Shown: positions 19,066 through 29,418, numbered from the stretch's first letter. The stretch is 64,000 nucleotides of DNA from Sporosarcina oncorhynchi (GCF_033304615.1 NZ_CP129118.1:554001-618000); one strand, 5' to 3'. The notes: generated by a model from the letters alone, not told the origin. Program-made: numbers and translations.

Positions 19066-20385
19066 ATGGATAGTAAATTGTTAGATAAAACAGTAAAACT
19101 ATTACAAGAATTAATCCAAACCGACACGACGAATGAGTACGCAACTGAAATCGAGGCAGCAAACGTGCTCATTGAATTCTTTAATGGCTACGAGATTGAA
19201 TCTGAAATCATTCTGAGCCCTGAAGGCAGGGCGAATTTTGTCGCAACGTTAGTTGGAGAACAACAGCAGGAACCTCTTATTCTATTATCCCATCTAGATG
19301 TAGTTGGACCGGGAAGCGAGGAATGGACGTATCCTCCATTTAGTGGGGCAATTGACAAAGGCGTGGTATGGGGGAGAGGAACACTTGATACAAAACAGCT
19401 GACAGCGATGCATGCAGCAGTGTTTGTGGAAATGAAAAGATTACAAGATCAAGGTTTATTACAGCGGACTGTTATCTTTCTGGCTACGGCTGATGAAGAA
19501 AACGGGAGTCAAGAAGGCATGGCTTTTATAGCTGAACAGTATAGCGAGTATTTCACCGATGCTAGCGTATTCAGTGAAGGTGGAGGGTTCATTGTTGAAG
19601 ACAATGAACAAAGATACATGTTTGTCGCCGCCGGAGAAAAAGGAACGGCTAAGGTTAAGTTGAAATCGGTAGGAGTAGGCGGACATGCGGGGGCTCCTCC
19701 AGCAGATCAGGCCCTTCTATTCTTAGTTAGTGGATTGACCAGTCTGCTTCAACAGAGTTTTGACCCGCCAACCTATTCAATTTTGGAGAATTATATGGGG
19801 AACTTCAAGAAGACTATCGAAAAAAGTGAACAAACGAGCGAAGATGAAATCTTTATAAAACAAATGTATGAATATATGAAGTTTCCGACAGTTACGATTG
19901 AAAAAGTCGATGTTGGCCAACAAATAAATGTCGTTCCCTATTATGCAGAAGCAACGATTGAAATTAGAACATTACCAATGCAAACAAAACAGGATGTGAC
20001 TGCGATACTAGAACAACTATTTCAAACGTCTAATGTTGAGTGGGAAATCACGTTCTTCCAGCAAGGGTATGAATGTGAAATAGCTACGAATGAGCTTAGG
20101 TATATAGAAAATACGAGTGCACAATTTGGTTATCCTGTAGCGATAATGCCCTTTACGGCACTTGGGAAAACGGATGGACGGTTTATCGGTACCTTTGCCG
20201 CTAACATCTATGGTATCTCACCCGTCATGATTCCATTTACAGAAGTGTTGAAGCGGGTTCATGCCACTGATGAAAGAATTGAGCTTGATTCTTTTGAATA
20301 CGGAACAAAACTTTTAGTAGATACAATCACTTATTTAGCGAGAAAAGAGGTAGAAATCTATGCTGATTCAGAAAGAGAAAGTTGA
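19066..20385 (+). CDS. M20-family metallopeptidase 2
   Basis: 439 aa from ATG 19066, chosen over ATG 19036 (inside the previous gene) because AGGTAGGTG precedes it and the start aligns with other M20 proteins (KLLQELIQTDTTNEYATE). Zinc-binding and catalytic motifs are all visible: LLSHLDVVGPGSEEW, GRGTLDTKQ, TADEENGSQEG, FSEGGGF and VHATDERI, plus the lid-domain VGGHAGAPPADQA typical of M20 dimerisation domains. Probable cytosolic dipeptidase or carboxypeptidase acting on imported peptides. It overlaps the next gene by 26 bp. Confidence 0.85.
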   Translation: MDSKLLDKTVKLLQELIQTDTTNEYATEIEAANVLIEFFNGYEIESEIILSPEGRANFVATLVGEQQQEPLILLSHLDVVGPGSEEWTYPPFSGAIDKGVVWGRGTLDTKQLTAMHAAVFVEMKRLQDQGLLQRTVIFLATADEENGSQEGMAFIAEQYSEYFTDASVFSEGGGFIVEDNEQRYMFVAAGEKGTAKVKLKSVGVGGHAGAPPADQALLFLVSGLTSLLQQSFDPPTYSILENYMGNFKKTIEKSEQTSEDEIFIKQMYEYMKFPTVTIEKVDVGQQINVVPYYAEATIEIRTLPMQTKQDVTAILEQLFQTSNVEWEITFFQQGYECEIATNELRYIENTSAQFGYPVAIMPFTALGKTDGRFIGTFAANIYGISPVMIPFTEVLKRVHATDERIELDSFEYGTKLLVDTITYLARKEVEIYADSERES

Positions 20386-21541
20386 ACAGGCGATTGCATA
20401 CTTAAATGAAGGATACGCTGATGCTTGGTTGATATATGCAAGTGAAAGTAGTGATCCATGTTTGTCGCTCATTCCAGGTGTGGCGAGTGTGGGCCCAGGA
20501 ATCTTTATCTTTACTAAAGAAGGCGGACGCTACGCTGTCTGCAACTCAATCGATGCACAGGATATCGAAGAGAGTGGGATTTTTGATGAAGTTATTAAAC
20601 CGGACAGTAGTATTGAAGAAAGTCTTTGTGAATTGATCAGAAGAATAGCACCAAAGAAGATTGCACTCAATTACTCAGTGGAAGAACCATTAGCGGATGG
20701 TTTAACAACAGGTCGTTATCGCTGGTTAATGAAAACATTATTTGAGTTTGATGAGATTGAGTATATTTCATCGGAGACGTTGCTGACAAAAATCAGAAGC
20801 ATTAAATCCGATTCTGAGCTTGCTGCCATACAAAAGGCAGTCGATATTACAGTTGATATTTATGAGGCTGCTTTCAATCGATTAAGAGTAGGGATGTCTG
20901 AAATCGAAGCGGGTGATCTATTTGTTCAAGAATTGAAAAAGCGCGGCGTCGTCAATGGAGTGGATCGCACTGCATCCTGCCCGATTGTCATGAAAGAAAA
21001 CATTGCGCATAGGCCACCGGGAAAGGCAGTTATTGAAGCTGGCGATCTAGTAATCTTTGATTTCAGTGTTGAATATGAAGGGTACGTATCCGATATTGCT
21101 AGAACAGTTTATTTTCTGAAGAAAGACGAAACCGAAGCACCCGAAAAAATACGAAACACATTCAAAACGATACATGAAGCGATAACGATGGCGAAAGAGG
21201 CGATGCGGCCAGGTGTAAAGGGGTTTGAAATCGATCAAATTGCGAGAGAACACTATAGGGAAAATGGATATCCGGATATTACACATGCAACTGGGCATCA
21301 GATAGGGAAGGATGTACACGATGGCGGTGCATTATTAGCACCTAGATGGGAGAGATATGGGAATTCTCCCTACCTCGAATTGGAATCGCGAATGGTTTTT
21401 ACAATTGAACCGACCATTTTTATGGATGATGGTATTCATTTTATTGTAGAAGAGAACGTTGTAGTTACAGAAGATGGGGCAGAATGGCTTTCTATTAGAC
21501 AAGATGAAGTCATCTGTATTCCATGGGGGGGAGACGCTTGA
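20360..21541 (+). CDS. M24-family Xaa-Pro peptidase / creatinase-like protein 2
   Basis: 393 aa. ATG at 20360 lies within the end of the M20 gene, preceded by AAAGAGGTAG. Two-domain layout as in the gene at 17858, with which it shares SDIART, TGHQIGKDVHDGG, FTIEPT and VEENVVVTEDG. All five metal ligands are visible. The alternating M20-M24-M20-M24 order suggests a tandem duplication of a two-gene unit. Likely cleaves Xaa-Pro or related imide bonds in the cytosol. Confidence 0.85.
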   Translation: MLIQKEKVEQAIAYLNEGYADAWLIYASESSDPCLSLIPGVASVGPGIFIFTKEGGRYAVCNSIDAQDIEESGIFDEVIKPDSSIEESLCELIRRIAPKKIALNYSVEEPLADGLTTGRYRWLMKTLFEFDEIEYISSETLLTKIRSIKSDSELAAIQKAVDITVDIYEAAFNRLRVGMSEIEAGDLFVQELKKRGVVNGVDRTASCPIVMKENIAHRPPGKAVIEAGDLVIFDFSVEYEGYVSDIARTVYFLKKDETEAPEKIRNTFKTIHEAITMAKEAMRPGVKGFEIDQIAREHYRENGYPDITHATGHQIGKDVHDGGALLAPRWERYGNSPYLELESRMVFTIEPTIFMDDGIHFIVEENVVVTEDGAEWLSIRQDEVICIPWGGDA

Positions 21542-22497
21542 AAAAGTATGTGATAAAACGGATTCTTCAATCCATACCGATTCTGTTCGGGATAACCATC
21601 ATGACGTTTTTCATCATGCAATTGGCTCCTGGTAACCCGATGGAAACAATGATTAATCCTAAAATATCACCAGCAGAAATGCAGAAGATGCGTGATAGTC
21701 TGGGTTTAAATGAACCTTTATATGTTCAATATCTGACATGGATAAAAGAAATCTTGCAAGGGAATCTGGGCTATACAGTTAAAACCGGTCAACCCGTAGC
21801 ACACCTAATTATGGAAAGACTTCCTGCGACATTACTATTGACAGGGTGCGCTTTTGTAATGGCCTTTGTGATTGGCATTCCATTAGGCGTCTACTCGGCA
21901 ACACATCGCTATAAGTTGCAAGACTATGTATTGACTGTCTTTTCTTTCATAGGGATTTCAATCCCATCATTCTTTCTGGGGTTGGGGATGATATTCTTCT
22001 TTGCTCTCAAATTGGGTTGGTTGCCGACTTCTGGAATGGTATCTATAGGCGCCGATTATAAAGGAATGGCTCTAATTATTGATTATTTAAAACACGTAAT
22101 AATGCCTGCGACTGTCTTGGCAATGCCGACGATAGCAGTAGTCATGCGATTCACGAGATCCAGTATGTTAGAAGTTCTGAGTCAGGATTATATTCGGACG
22201 GCTGATGCCAAAGGGTTGAAAAAGAGTGTTGTATATTTGAAACACGCTTTGCGTAATGCGCTTATACCTGTAATCACCATTTTCGGATTATCAATTCCGT
22301 TCTTATTTGGCGGCGCTTATATTACGGAGTATATATTTAACTGGCCAGGTATGGGAAGTTTAGGAATTCAAAGTATAGTAGCACGTGAGTACCCGGTCAT
22401 CATGGCGTTGAATCTGTTCACTTCGATTCTAGTTATGTCAGGTAATTTGATTGCTGATATTATGTACGCTTGGGCTGATCCAAGGATCCGTTACTAG
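21538..22497 (+). CDS. Dipeptide/oligopeptide ABC transporter permease (DppB/OppB type)
   Basis: 319 aa. TTG start at 21538 (TTGA overlap with the previous stop), preceded by GGGGGGGAGA; the ATG at 21523 sits inside that ribosome binding site. Typical N-terminus of the family (YVIKRILQSIPILFGITIMTFF, LAPGNPME), six predicted membrane segments, and the binding-protein-dependent transport EAA loop (DYIRTADAKGLKKSVVYLKHALRNAL). Forms the membrane channel with the next gene. Confidence 0.9.
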   Translation: MKKYVIKRILQSIPILFGITIMTFFIMQLAPGNPMETMINPKISPAEMQKMRDSLGLNEPLYVQYLTWIKEILQGNLGYTVKTGQPVAHLIMERLPATLLLTGCAFVMAFVIGIPLGVYSATHRYKLQDYVLTVFSFIGISIPSFFLGLGMIFFFALKLGWLPTSGMVSIGADYKGMALIIDYLKHVIMPATVLAMPTIAVVMRFTRSSMLEVLSQDYIRTADAKGLKKSVVYLKHALRNALIPVITIFGLSIPFLFGGAYITEYIFNWPGMGSLGIQSIVAREYPVIMALNLFTSILVMSGNLIADIMYAWADPRIRY

Positions 22498-22521
22498 GCA
22501 TGGGTTGAAAGGAGGAATTAC

Positions 22522-23430
22522 ATGACACGTGAAATTGTTGCCGATGTCCCCATGGAACCAGGACGGAAAATATCGGATGCTGGAGCGTGGAAGCGATTTA
22601 AGAAAAATAAGTTAGCTGTATTTGGAGCTGTCGTTTTAACAATCTTAGTAGTAGTTGCCTTATTGGCCCCAGTACTAGCCCCATATGATCCGTATATATC
22701 GCAGACTAAAGCGGATGGTACTTATAATGTACACGCAAGTCCATCAGGAGAGCATTTGCTTGGAACCGATAGTCTTGGGCGTGATTTGTTAAGTCGGATT
22801 ATGTATGGTGGCCGTGTTTCAATCAGTGTAGCATTTGTCGCAGTACTGATTTCTACAATGACAGGTGTTATTTTAGGGATGATATCAGGTTATTACGGTA
22901 AATGGGTTGACACTGTAATAATGCGAATTACAGATATCGTCATTTGTTTCCCTGTATTATTCTTGGCAATCTCTATTGCAACAATCTTAAAACCAAGTAT
23001 TTTTAATGTGATGATAATCATCGGGTTAGTCAGTTGGACGACGATGACAAGACTTGTAAGGGGCGAAGTGTTAAGGGTAAGAGAAACAGAATACGTCGAA
23101 GCTGCAAGAGCAATGGGGCAAAACAATCCCATAATCATTTTAAAACATATTTTGCCGAATATTATGGCGCCGATTGTTGTTCAAGCAACCCTTCAAACGG
23201 CGGAAGCTATTTTGACAGAATCTTCTTTAAGTTTTTTAGGTGTAGGTGTTCAGCAGCCTGTACCAAGTTGGGGAAACATGCTCTATGAAGCAACGTCCAT
23301 AATGGTTCTCCAGTTTAAACCATGGGTTTGGGCACCGGCGGGATTTGCTATTTTGATAACGATTTTATGCATTAACTTTGTTGGTGACGGTTTACGCGAT
23401 GCACTGGATCCAAAAACAAAAAAAGATTAG
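22522..23430 (+). CDS. Dipeptide/oligopeptide ABC transporter permease (DppC/OppC type)
   Basis: 302 aa. ATG at 22522 with AAAGGAGG. N-terminal WKRFKKNKLAVFG motif, then about six membrane segments; GTDSLGRDLLSRIMYGGRVS and the EAA loop EYVEAARAMGQNNPIIILKH are diagnostic for DppC/OppC. Partner of the DppB-type permease. Confidence 0.9.
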   Translation: MTREIVADVPMEPGRKISDAGAWKRFKKNKLAVFGAVVLTILVVVALLAPVLAPYDPYISQTKADGTYNVHASPSGEHLLGTDSLGRDLLSRIMYGGRVSISVAFVAVLISTMTGVILGMISGYYGKWVDTVIMRITDIVICFPVLFLAISIATILKPSIFNVMIIIGLVSWTTMTRLVRGEVLRVRETEYVEAARAMGQNNPIIILKHILPNIMAPIVVQATLQTAEAILTESSLSFLGVGVQQPVPSWGNMLYEATSIMVLQFKPWVWAPAGFAILITILCINFVGDGLRDALDPKTKKD

Positions 23431-23440
23431 GAGAATGAAA

Positions 23441-25123
23441 ATGAAAAAAATGAGATCAGCAGTTTTGTTGTTTTTTGTGTTAATGCTAATTGCCGCGTGT
23501 TCAACACCTGAGGATAAAACATCCACTGCTGACGGTGGCAATGGTGACAAGGAAACTGTCAAAGAAGGCGGAAGTTTGACGATTGCATTCAACAGCGAAC
23601 CAGGAAACTTAAACCCTATGATTTATGCAACATCATCAGATACAAATGTTACGCATATGATTTTTGATTCTCTAGTGATACCAGATGAAGAACTGAAAAT
23701 GATAGGTAGTCTGGCAGAGAGCTGGATAGTATCTGATGATAATAAAGAATATACGTTCAAGCTTAAAGAAGGCGTGAAATGGCATGACGGGGAACCATTC
23801 ACAGCTGAAGATGTTGCTTTCACATTCACTGCATTAGCTCACCCTGACTACGATGGAGGCGCATATTGGCGTGTAGATCCATTGGTTGGAGCGGAAGCGT
23901 ACAAAAATGGCGAGGCAGACTCCATAGATGGAATTGAAGTAGTTGATGAAACGACTATCAAGTTTACGACGAATGATCCATTTGCTCCGTTCCTATCAGG
24001 TCTATTCATCGGGTTATTACCAAAACATATATTAGAAGATGTAAGTCCGGGAGAATGGGCAAAGCATGAGTCAAACCGTGCGCCAATTGGAACAGGACCA
24101 TTCAAATTCAAAAAGTGGGAAACAGGACAATATATTGAACTTGAAAAGAATGAAGAATATTTCCAAGGTGCGCCAAAACTAGATAAGGTGTTTGCACGCT
24201 TCGGTGATGCCAATACAATGCTTGCTTCATTTATTAGTAAAGATGTAGATATCACTTCTGTACCCGTTGCTGAAACACCTTCTGTTTCAAGTTTGGATTA
24301 TGGTGAACTTGTGACACAGAATCAGTTAAGTGTCTATTACGTTGGATTCAATTCAAAAGCAGACCATTTTGGAGATAAGCGAGTACGACAAGCATTGGCG
24401 CATGCAGTCGATAAACAAAACATCGTTACTTCAATTCTGGGCGAATATGGTGAAGTCTCTGAAGATGTATTCCCTTCAAGTCACTGGTCGCATAATCCTG
24501 ACGTGCCTGTTTATGGGTATGATAAAGCGAAAGCCGAATCATTGCTTGAAGAAGCCGGGTACGAAAAGAACTCGAAAGGTATTTTTGAAAAGGATGGAAA
24601 ACCTTTAACCTTTACATTTGAAGTGCCAACAGGAACAAAAGAACGTGAACAATCAGCTGTGTTATTGAAACAAATGTGGGAACAAGTTGGTGTGATTGCT
24701 GAAATTCGCTCACTAGATTTCCCTACACTCGTTACAAAATTACTGCCTAAAAATGAAGATGGCGGACAACGTGAAGTGAAATCAGATGATTATTCGGCGT
24801 ATATACTTGGATTCGGTATAGAAGCGGATCCAGATGAATATCGCAGTTACTTCGGTTCAGCTTATCAACCGCCAAATGGCTATAACTTTGTTGGATATTC
24901 CGATGCAAATGTTGATGAACTATTAGAGAAACAAGCTAGAGAGATTGATTTTGAACAAAGGAAACAGTACATCTGGGAAGTCGGACACAAACTTGCTGAA
25001 GACGAAATTTGGATCCCATTATACGAACAAAACGCTCCATTTGTTACAAATACACGTGTGCAAGGATTTGAACCTGACTTCCGCGGTGTAACATTCAACG
25101 CAAAAAACTGGTCTGTTCAGTAA
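23441..25123 (+). CDS. Peptide-binding lipoprotein (SBP family 5)
   Basis: 560 aa from ATG 23441, chosen for its 8-base distance to TAGGAG; ATG 23435 is too close and the long frame from 23378 runs through the previous gene. The lipobox LIAAC shows a membrane-anchored lipoprotein. Family 5 signature (ESWIVSDDNKEYTFKLKEGVKWHDGEPFTAEDV) and the usual length for DppA/OppA. It captures peptides outside the cell and hands them to the permeases. A hairpin just after the stop may shield this message or attenuate read-through. Confidence 0.9.
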   Translation: MKKMRSAVLLFFVLMLIAACSTPEDKTSTADGGNGDKETVKEGGSLTIAFNSEPGNLNPMIYATSSDTNVTHMIFDSLVIPDEELKMIGSLAESWIVSDDNKEYTFKLKEGVKWHDGEPFTAEDVAFTFTALAHPDYDGGAYWRVDPLVGAEAYKNGEADSIDGIEVVDETTIKFTTNDPFAPFLSGLFIGLLPKHILEDVSPGEWAKHESNRAPIGTGPFKFKKWETGQYIELEKNEEYFQGAPKLDKVFARFGDANTMLASFISKDVDITSVPVAETPSVSSLDYGELVTQNQLSVYYVGFNSKADHFGDKRVRQALAHAVDKQNIVTSILGEYGEVSEDVFPSSHWSHNPDVPVYGYDKAKAESLLEEAGYEKNSKGIFEKDGKPLTFTFEVPTGTKEREQSAVLLKQMWEQVGVIAEIRSLDFPTLVTKLLPKNEDGGQREVKSDDYSAYILGFGIEADPDEYRSYFGSAYQPPNGYNFVGYSDANVDELLEKQAREIDFEQRKQYIWEVGHKLAEDEIWIPLYEQNAPFVTNTRVQGFEPDFRGVTFNAKNWSVQ

Positions 25124-25133
25124 AAAAAGGTTG

Positions 25134-25157
25134 AAGGGGAGTCGAAGGGCTTCCCTT
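25134..25157 (+). terminator. Intra-operon hairpin after the binding protein
   Basis: AAGGGGAG and CTTCCCTT pair fully (one G-U) around an 8-base loop. There is no long T-run, so this is an attenuator or mRNA-stabilising stem rather than a full stop. Confidence 0.5.
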
Positions 25158-25213
25158 TACATTATCTATTCATCCTTTCTTAAAACAGTCTACTGAATAG
25201 GGGGAGCTTTTCA

Positions 25214-26287
25214 ATGTTTGATGTAAAACATAGCCAGCTTCAAAATCTAATGAATGAGAAACAATTGGACGGTGTATTTATCCATTCCTATGAAAATCGA
25301 CGTTATTTTACCGGATTTACTGGAAGCAATGGCGTTTACTATTATGACGGTCATGAAGATTATTTGTGGACGGATCAACGCTACACACTTCAGGCAACAG
25401 AGCAAGCTGCATTTTGTACTGTTGAAGTGGCAAATGGGCCGATGGATCAGTTCTATGCATCTAAACTACCTGAAAGATTGAAAGGTCGGGTAGGTTTTGA
25501 GTCAACAGAAATGTCCGTCTCGCAATTTGAAGGATTTAAAAAGATGATTCCACATGTCGAATGGGTGCCGCTTCAAAGTGAGTTTCTAACGATTCGTGCA
25601 CGCAAATCTAAAGAGGAGCTTTCAGTAATCAAAAAGTCAATACAAGCGTCCGATCAAGCATTCAAGCAATTACTGAAAAATATTCATATTGGAATGACTG
25701 AATTAGATGTTCGGAATGAGTTGGAGTATTTGATGCTAAAAGGAGGGCATGAAGGGCCTGCTTTTGGGACAATTGTCGCATTTGGAGAGCGTGCAGCGTT
25801 ACCACATGCTGTACCCACGACCCGTAAGCTAAAAGAAAATGAATATGTGCTTATTGATTTCGGCATAAATTATGAAGGATATATGTCTGATATGACTAGA
25901 ACAATAGCTGTAGGTGAAATAGATAACGAATCATCAAAAGTATTCGAGCTAACCTTAAAGGCGCTTGAATCATCCATTAAAGCAGTCAGACCGGGGGTTA
26001 CCGGCAGCCAGCTTGATGCGATTGCAAGGGATATTTTTGAAGAGGCAGGCTTAGAGAAATATAGTTTGCGTGGGCTCGGACATGGCGTAGGCTTGCAAAT
26101 ACATGAGAGTCCGAGAATCGTACAAAATGGCACGGATATTGTAGAAGAAGGAATGGTATTTACGATCGAACCAGGTATATATATCCCTAATCAAGTAGGC
26201 GTAAGAATCGAAGATATTGTATACGTCACCGAAGAAGGATGCGATGTATTAACGACAACACCACGTAGAATCGAACTGGCGATATAA
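25214..26287 (+). CDS. M24-family Xaa-Pro aminopeptidase 3
   Basis: 357 aa. ATG at 25214 preceded by AGGGGGAG. Closest of the three M24 proteins to classic PepP/PepQ (YqhT-type): RRYFTGFTGSNG near the N-terminus, then LIDFGINYEGYMSDMTRT, GHGVGLQIHESPRI, FTIEPGIYI and RIEDIVYVTEEG, giving the full Asp-Asp-His-Glu-Glu metal set. Removes N-terminal residues before proline, or splits Xaa-Pro dipeptides, in the cytosol. It sits between the binding protein and the ATPase genes. Confidence 0.9.
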   Translation: MFDVKHSQLQNLMNEKQLDGVFIHSYENRRYFTGFTGSNGVYYYDGHEDYLWTDQRYTLQATEQAAFCTVEVANGPMDQFYASKLPERLKGRVGFESTEMSVSQFEGFKKMIPHVEWVPLQSEFLTIRARKSKEELSVIKKSIQASDQAFKQLLKNIHIGMTELDVRNELEYLMLKGGHEGPAFGTIVAFGERAALPHAVPTTRKLKENEYVLIDFGINYEGYMSDMTRTIAVGEIDNESSKVFELTLKALESSIKAVRPGVTGSQLDAIARDIFEEAGLEKYSLRGLGHGVGLQIHESPRIVQNGTDIVEEGMVFTIEPGIYIPNQVGVRIEDIVYVTEEGCDVLTTTPRRIELAI

Positions 26288-26300
26288 GGGAGCTGTCTGA

Positions 26301-27287
26301 ATGGAAACTATTTTAAAGGTTCAAAACTTGAAGACGTACTTTTACGCAGATGGCAAAGAAATACCTGCGGTAGATGATGTGTCATTTGAGATTAAACAAG
26401 GTGAGACACTTGGAATAGTCGGTGAATCAGGGAGTGGCAAAAGTATAACGTCTCTATCTATATTATCTTTAATCCCTAAACCACCTGGGAAAATCGTAGG
26501 CGGAGAAATATTGTTCAAAGGGGAAAATATTTTAACCTACAATGAAAAACAAATGAGGGAATTACGTGGCAATAAAATCTCGATGATTTTTCAAGAACCA
26601 ATGACCTCGTTAAACCCCGTCTTCACGGTAGGAAATCAAATTATGGAAACGTTGGTATTACATCAGAAACTATCAAAAAAACAAGCCAGACTTAAAGCTA
26701 TTGAAATGCTTCAACTTGTTGGAATTCCGTTGGCTGAAAAAAGGATTGACGAATATCCCCATCAGTTATCAGGAGGGATGAGACAACGTGTCATGATCGC
26801 AATGGCCCTCTCTTGTAATCCAGAACTGTTAATTGCAGATGAACCAACAACCGCACTTGATGTGACAACACAAGCACAAATTCTGGAGTTAATGAAAGAC
26901 TTGAAAGTTAAGTTGAACATGGCAACATTATTAATCACCCATGATTTAGGGGTAGTATCGGAATCAGCTGATCGAGTGGCAGTTATGTATTTAGGGCGAA
27001 TCGTCGAATACGCGGATGTTGAATCATTCTTTGATGAACCGCTTCATCCCTACTCAATTGGTTTGTTAGATTCGATTCCCAGTATGTATGAAGAAATAGA
27101 TCGGTTAAGTCCAATTCCTGGGCAAGTGCCTCACCCTACCGATCTTCGCAAAGGTTGTAGATTCCATACAAGATGTCCGCATGCAAAAGAACTTTGTAGA
27201 CAAGAAGAGCCAGAGTTAATGGCGGTCGGGGACAAAAAAGTTAGATGCTGGTTATATGATGAACGTTATCAGGCAGAGGAGGTGTAA
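26301..27287 (+). CDS. Peptide ABC transporter ATPase (DppD/OppD type)
   Basis: 328 aa. Walker A GESGSGKS, signature LSGGMRQRVMIAMAL, Walker B LLIADEPTTALDV, H-loop ITHDLGVV, and the C-terminal oligopeptide-transporter extension with a Cys cluster (CRFHTRCPHAKELC) that in this family can bind an Fe-S centre. Pairs with the next gene to power uptake. Confidence 0.93.
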   Translation: METILKVQNLKTYFYADGKEIPAVDDVSFEIKQGETLGIVGESGSGKSITSLSILSLIPKPPGKIVGGEILFKGENILTYNEKQMRELRGNKISMIFQEPMTSLNPVFTVGNQIMETLVLHQKLSKKQARLKAIEMLQLVGIPLAEKRIDEYPHQLSGGMRQRVMIAMALSCNPELLIADEPTTALDVTTQAQILELMKDLKVKLNMATLLITHDLGVVSESADRVAVMYLGRIVEYADVESFFDEPLHPYSIGLLDSIPSMYEEIDRLSPIPGQVPHPTDLRKGCRFHTRCPHAKELCRQEEPELMAVGDKKVRCWLYDERYQAEEV

Positions 27288-27290
27288 TGT

Positions 27291-28289
27291 ATGAAACAAC
27301 CTTTACTTCAAGTGGAAGGTTTGAAAAAATGGTTCTCAGTTGAAAGCGATAAGTTTATCGGTGGAAAAAAACAATATGTTAAAGCGGTCGATTCTATCGA
27401 TTTCACAATCAAAAAAGGTGAAACATTAGGCCTGGTTGGTGAATCGGGATGTGGGAAATCAACTGCGGGTAGAGCACTTTTAAGACTCATTGAAGCAACT
27501 GAGGGGAAAGTTCTATTGGACGGTGTGAATCTGTATAACTTAAATGCCCGTGAGTTGAAAAGCTTGCGAAAAGATATGCAAATTGTTTTTCAAGATCCAT
27601 ATGCATCTTTGAATCCAAGATTAAAAGTGCGTCAAATCATTGAAGAACCTATGACAATTCATACAAAACTCTCTAAAAAAGAACGGGAAGTTAAAGTGAA
27701 ACAAATCATGTCTGATGTCGGACTGAATGAAATGTATCTAGATCGTTATCCACATGAGTTTTCCGGTGGGCAACGGCAACGTATAGGTATTGCAAGAGCC
27801 CTTGCGGTGGAACCAAAACTGATTATCATGGATGAACCGGTCTCAGCATTGGATGTGTCTGTACAAGCACAAGTCTTAAATCTAATCCAAGATTTACAAC
27901 AGAAATACGACTTGACCTATTTATTCATCACACATAATTTAAGTGTTGTTAAACATATTTCAGATAATATCGCTGTAATGTATTTGGGGAAAATTGTGGA
28001 ATACGGCAATAAGAAGATGTTTTTCGAAAAGCCACTTCATCCTTATTCACAAGCATTAATAAGTGCTATACCTGAAACAAATCGTAATCTTCGCAGGGAG
28101 AGAATTCTCCTTAAAGGCGATATTCCGAGCCCTATGAACCCACCCGAAGGTTGTCGTTTTCATACAAGGTGTCCATTTGCAATGAGTATTTGTAAGACAC
28201 AGGAACCGCAATTTTTAGAAATAGAAGAAAATCACTTTGCAGCTTGTCATCTCTACACAGAAGGAGTTAAAAGCGATGAAAAAATATGA
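27291..28289 (+). CDS. Peptide ABC transporter ATPase (DppF/OppF type)
   Basis: 332 aa. ATG at 27291 with GAGGAGG. Walker A GESGCGKS, signature FSGGQRQRIGIARAL, Walker B LIIMDEPVSALDV, and the C-terminal CRFHTRCPFAMSIC motif. Second ATPase of the importer; it overlaps the flavoenzyme gene by 14 bp. Confidence 0.93.
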   Translation: MKQPLLQVEGLKKWFSVESDKFIGGKKQYVKAVDSIDFTIKKGETLGLVGESGCGKSTAGRALLRLIEATEGKVLLDGVNLYNLNARELKSLRKDMQIVFQDPYASLNPRLKVRQIIEEPMTIHTKLSKKEREVKVKQIMSDVGLNEMYLDRYPHEFSGGQRQRIGIARALAVEPKLIIMDEPVSALDVSVQAQVLNLIQDLQQKYDLTYLFITHNLSVVKHISDNIAVMYLGKIVEYGNKKMFFEKPLHPYSQALISAIPETNRNLRRERILLKGDIPSPMNPPEGCRFHTRCPFAMSICKTQEPQFLEIEENHFAACHLYTEGVKSDEKI

Positions 28290-29418
28290 TGTTATCATAG
28301 TTGGTGCAGGTATTATTGGTTGTTCAATCGCCTATTTTTTAACGGAAAAAGGATGCACAAATGTCTTAGTCATAGACAAAGGCGGAATTGCTTCAGATAT
28401 TACAGGTATTTGTCCTGGGGGTGTACGTCAGCAATGGGGTACGGAGATTAACTGCGTTATGTCCCGCGAATCAACGAAGTTCTTCCGTTCAATTAACGAA
28501 CATTTAGAGCCTGAATATGAAATCAAATTCCGAGAAGTTGGATATTTATATACATTCCATTCTGAGCATGCATTGGCTAACTATAAGGAAAGTGTCGAGT
28601 TGCAAAACAGTCTTGGAATCCCGACAAAGATTATCTCTCCGGAACAAGTAGCTGAAATTATTCCGGGCATAAATACAGATAGTTTTATTGCAGCATCCTA
28701 TTGCGAAACGGATGGTTTTGCGGACGATGCCTATCATGTGACGAATAGCCTTGCTGAAGCTGCAAAACGTAAAGGTGTAACGTTTATAAATGATGAAGTA
28801 ACGTCAATTGAAATGAGTGATGGAACGGTAACAGGAGTTCATTGCGCGAAAAATGGCTTGATCAGCACAGAGAAAGTCGTGAATGCCGCTGGGTTAGGAT
28901 CGAAAAGATTGGCTGAGATGGCTGGTGTGGATTTGCCGATTAATTTTGAGACTAGAAGAATTCTTTATACAAATCGTATTGAAGAGCGTATTCTGGAACC
29001 ATTGCTTGTCAGTTTTGAGAAAGGGTTTGCGGCGAAGCAATTGACGGATGGTACGCTGTATTGCAGCTATATCGGAAAAGATCTTCAAGCACCCTATTCA
29101 ATGTTCGACTTCCAACTAAAAGCAGCAGAAGTCGGTATGGAGTTATTCCCACCCCTGGACCAAGTGGAATTCCGTACACATGTTGACGGTACTTATGATA
29201 GCACACCTGATCACCAAGCAATCCTTGGCGAGGTGGATGCTGTAAATGGGTATTATCAAGCTGTTGGAATGAGTGGGCACGGCTTCATGATGTCTCCTGC
29301 AATTGGAGAGGCCGTTGCCGCTGTGACTTTAGGCCACGAACCTGCCATTGATATAACGACATTGAACTTCAGACGATTTGAAAAAAATGAATTGGTCATT
29401 GAACCAAGTGTTGTGTAA
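28276..29418 (+). CDS. FAD-dependent oxidoreductase, sarcosine oxidase beta / DAO family
   Basis: 380 aa from ATG 28276, with GAAGGAG 9 bases upstream; the longer frame from 28237 lies in the ATPase gene. N-terminal dinucleotide fold VIIVGAGIIGCSIAYFL, SGHGFMMSPAIGEAV near the C-terminus, and overall length of the DAO/SoxB class. The class oxidises secondary or N-methyl amino acids (sarcosine, proline, glycine). Placed after a peptide importer and Xaa-Pro-type peptidases, it plausibly oxidises an imino or N-methyl amino acid released from the imported peptide; that substrate is an inference. Confidence 0.8.
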   Translation: MKKYDVIIVGAGIIGCSIAYFLTEKGCTNVLVIDKGGIASDITGICPGGVRQQWGTEINCVMSRESTKFFRSINEHLEPEYEIKFREVGYLYTFHSEHALANYKESVELQNSLGIPTKIISPEQVAEIIPGINTDSFIAASYCETDGFADDAYHVTNSLAEAAKRKGVTFINDEVTSIEMSDGTVTGVHCAKNGLISTEKVVNAAGLGSKRLAEMAGVDLPINFETRRILYTNRIEERILEPLLVSFEKGFAAKQLTDGTLYCSYIGKDLQAPYSMFDFQLKAAEVGMELFPPLDQVEFRTHVDGTYDSTPDHQAILGEVDAVNGYYQAVGMSGHGFMMSPAIGEAVAAVTLGHEPAIDITTLNFRRFEKNELVIEPSVV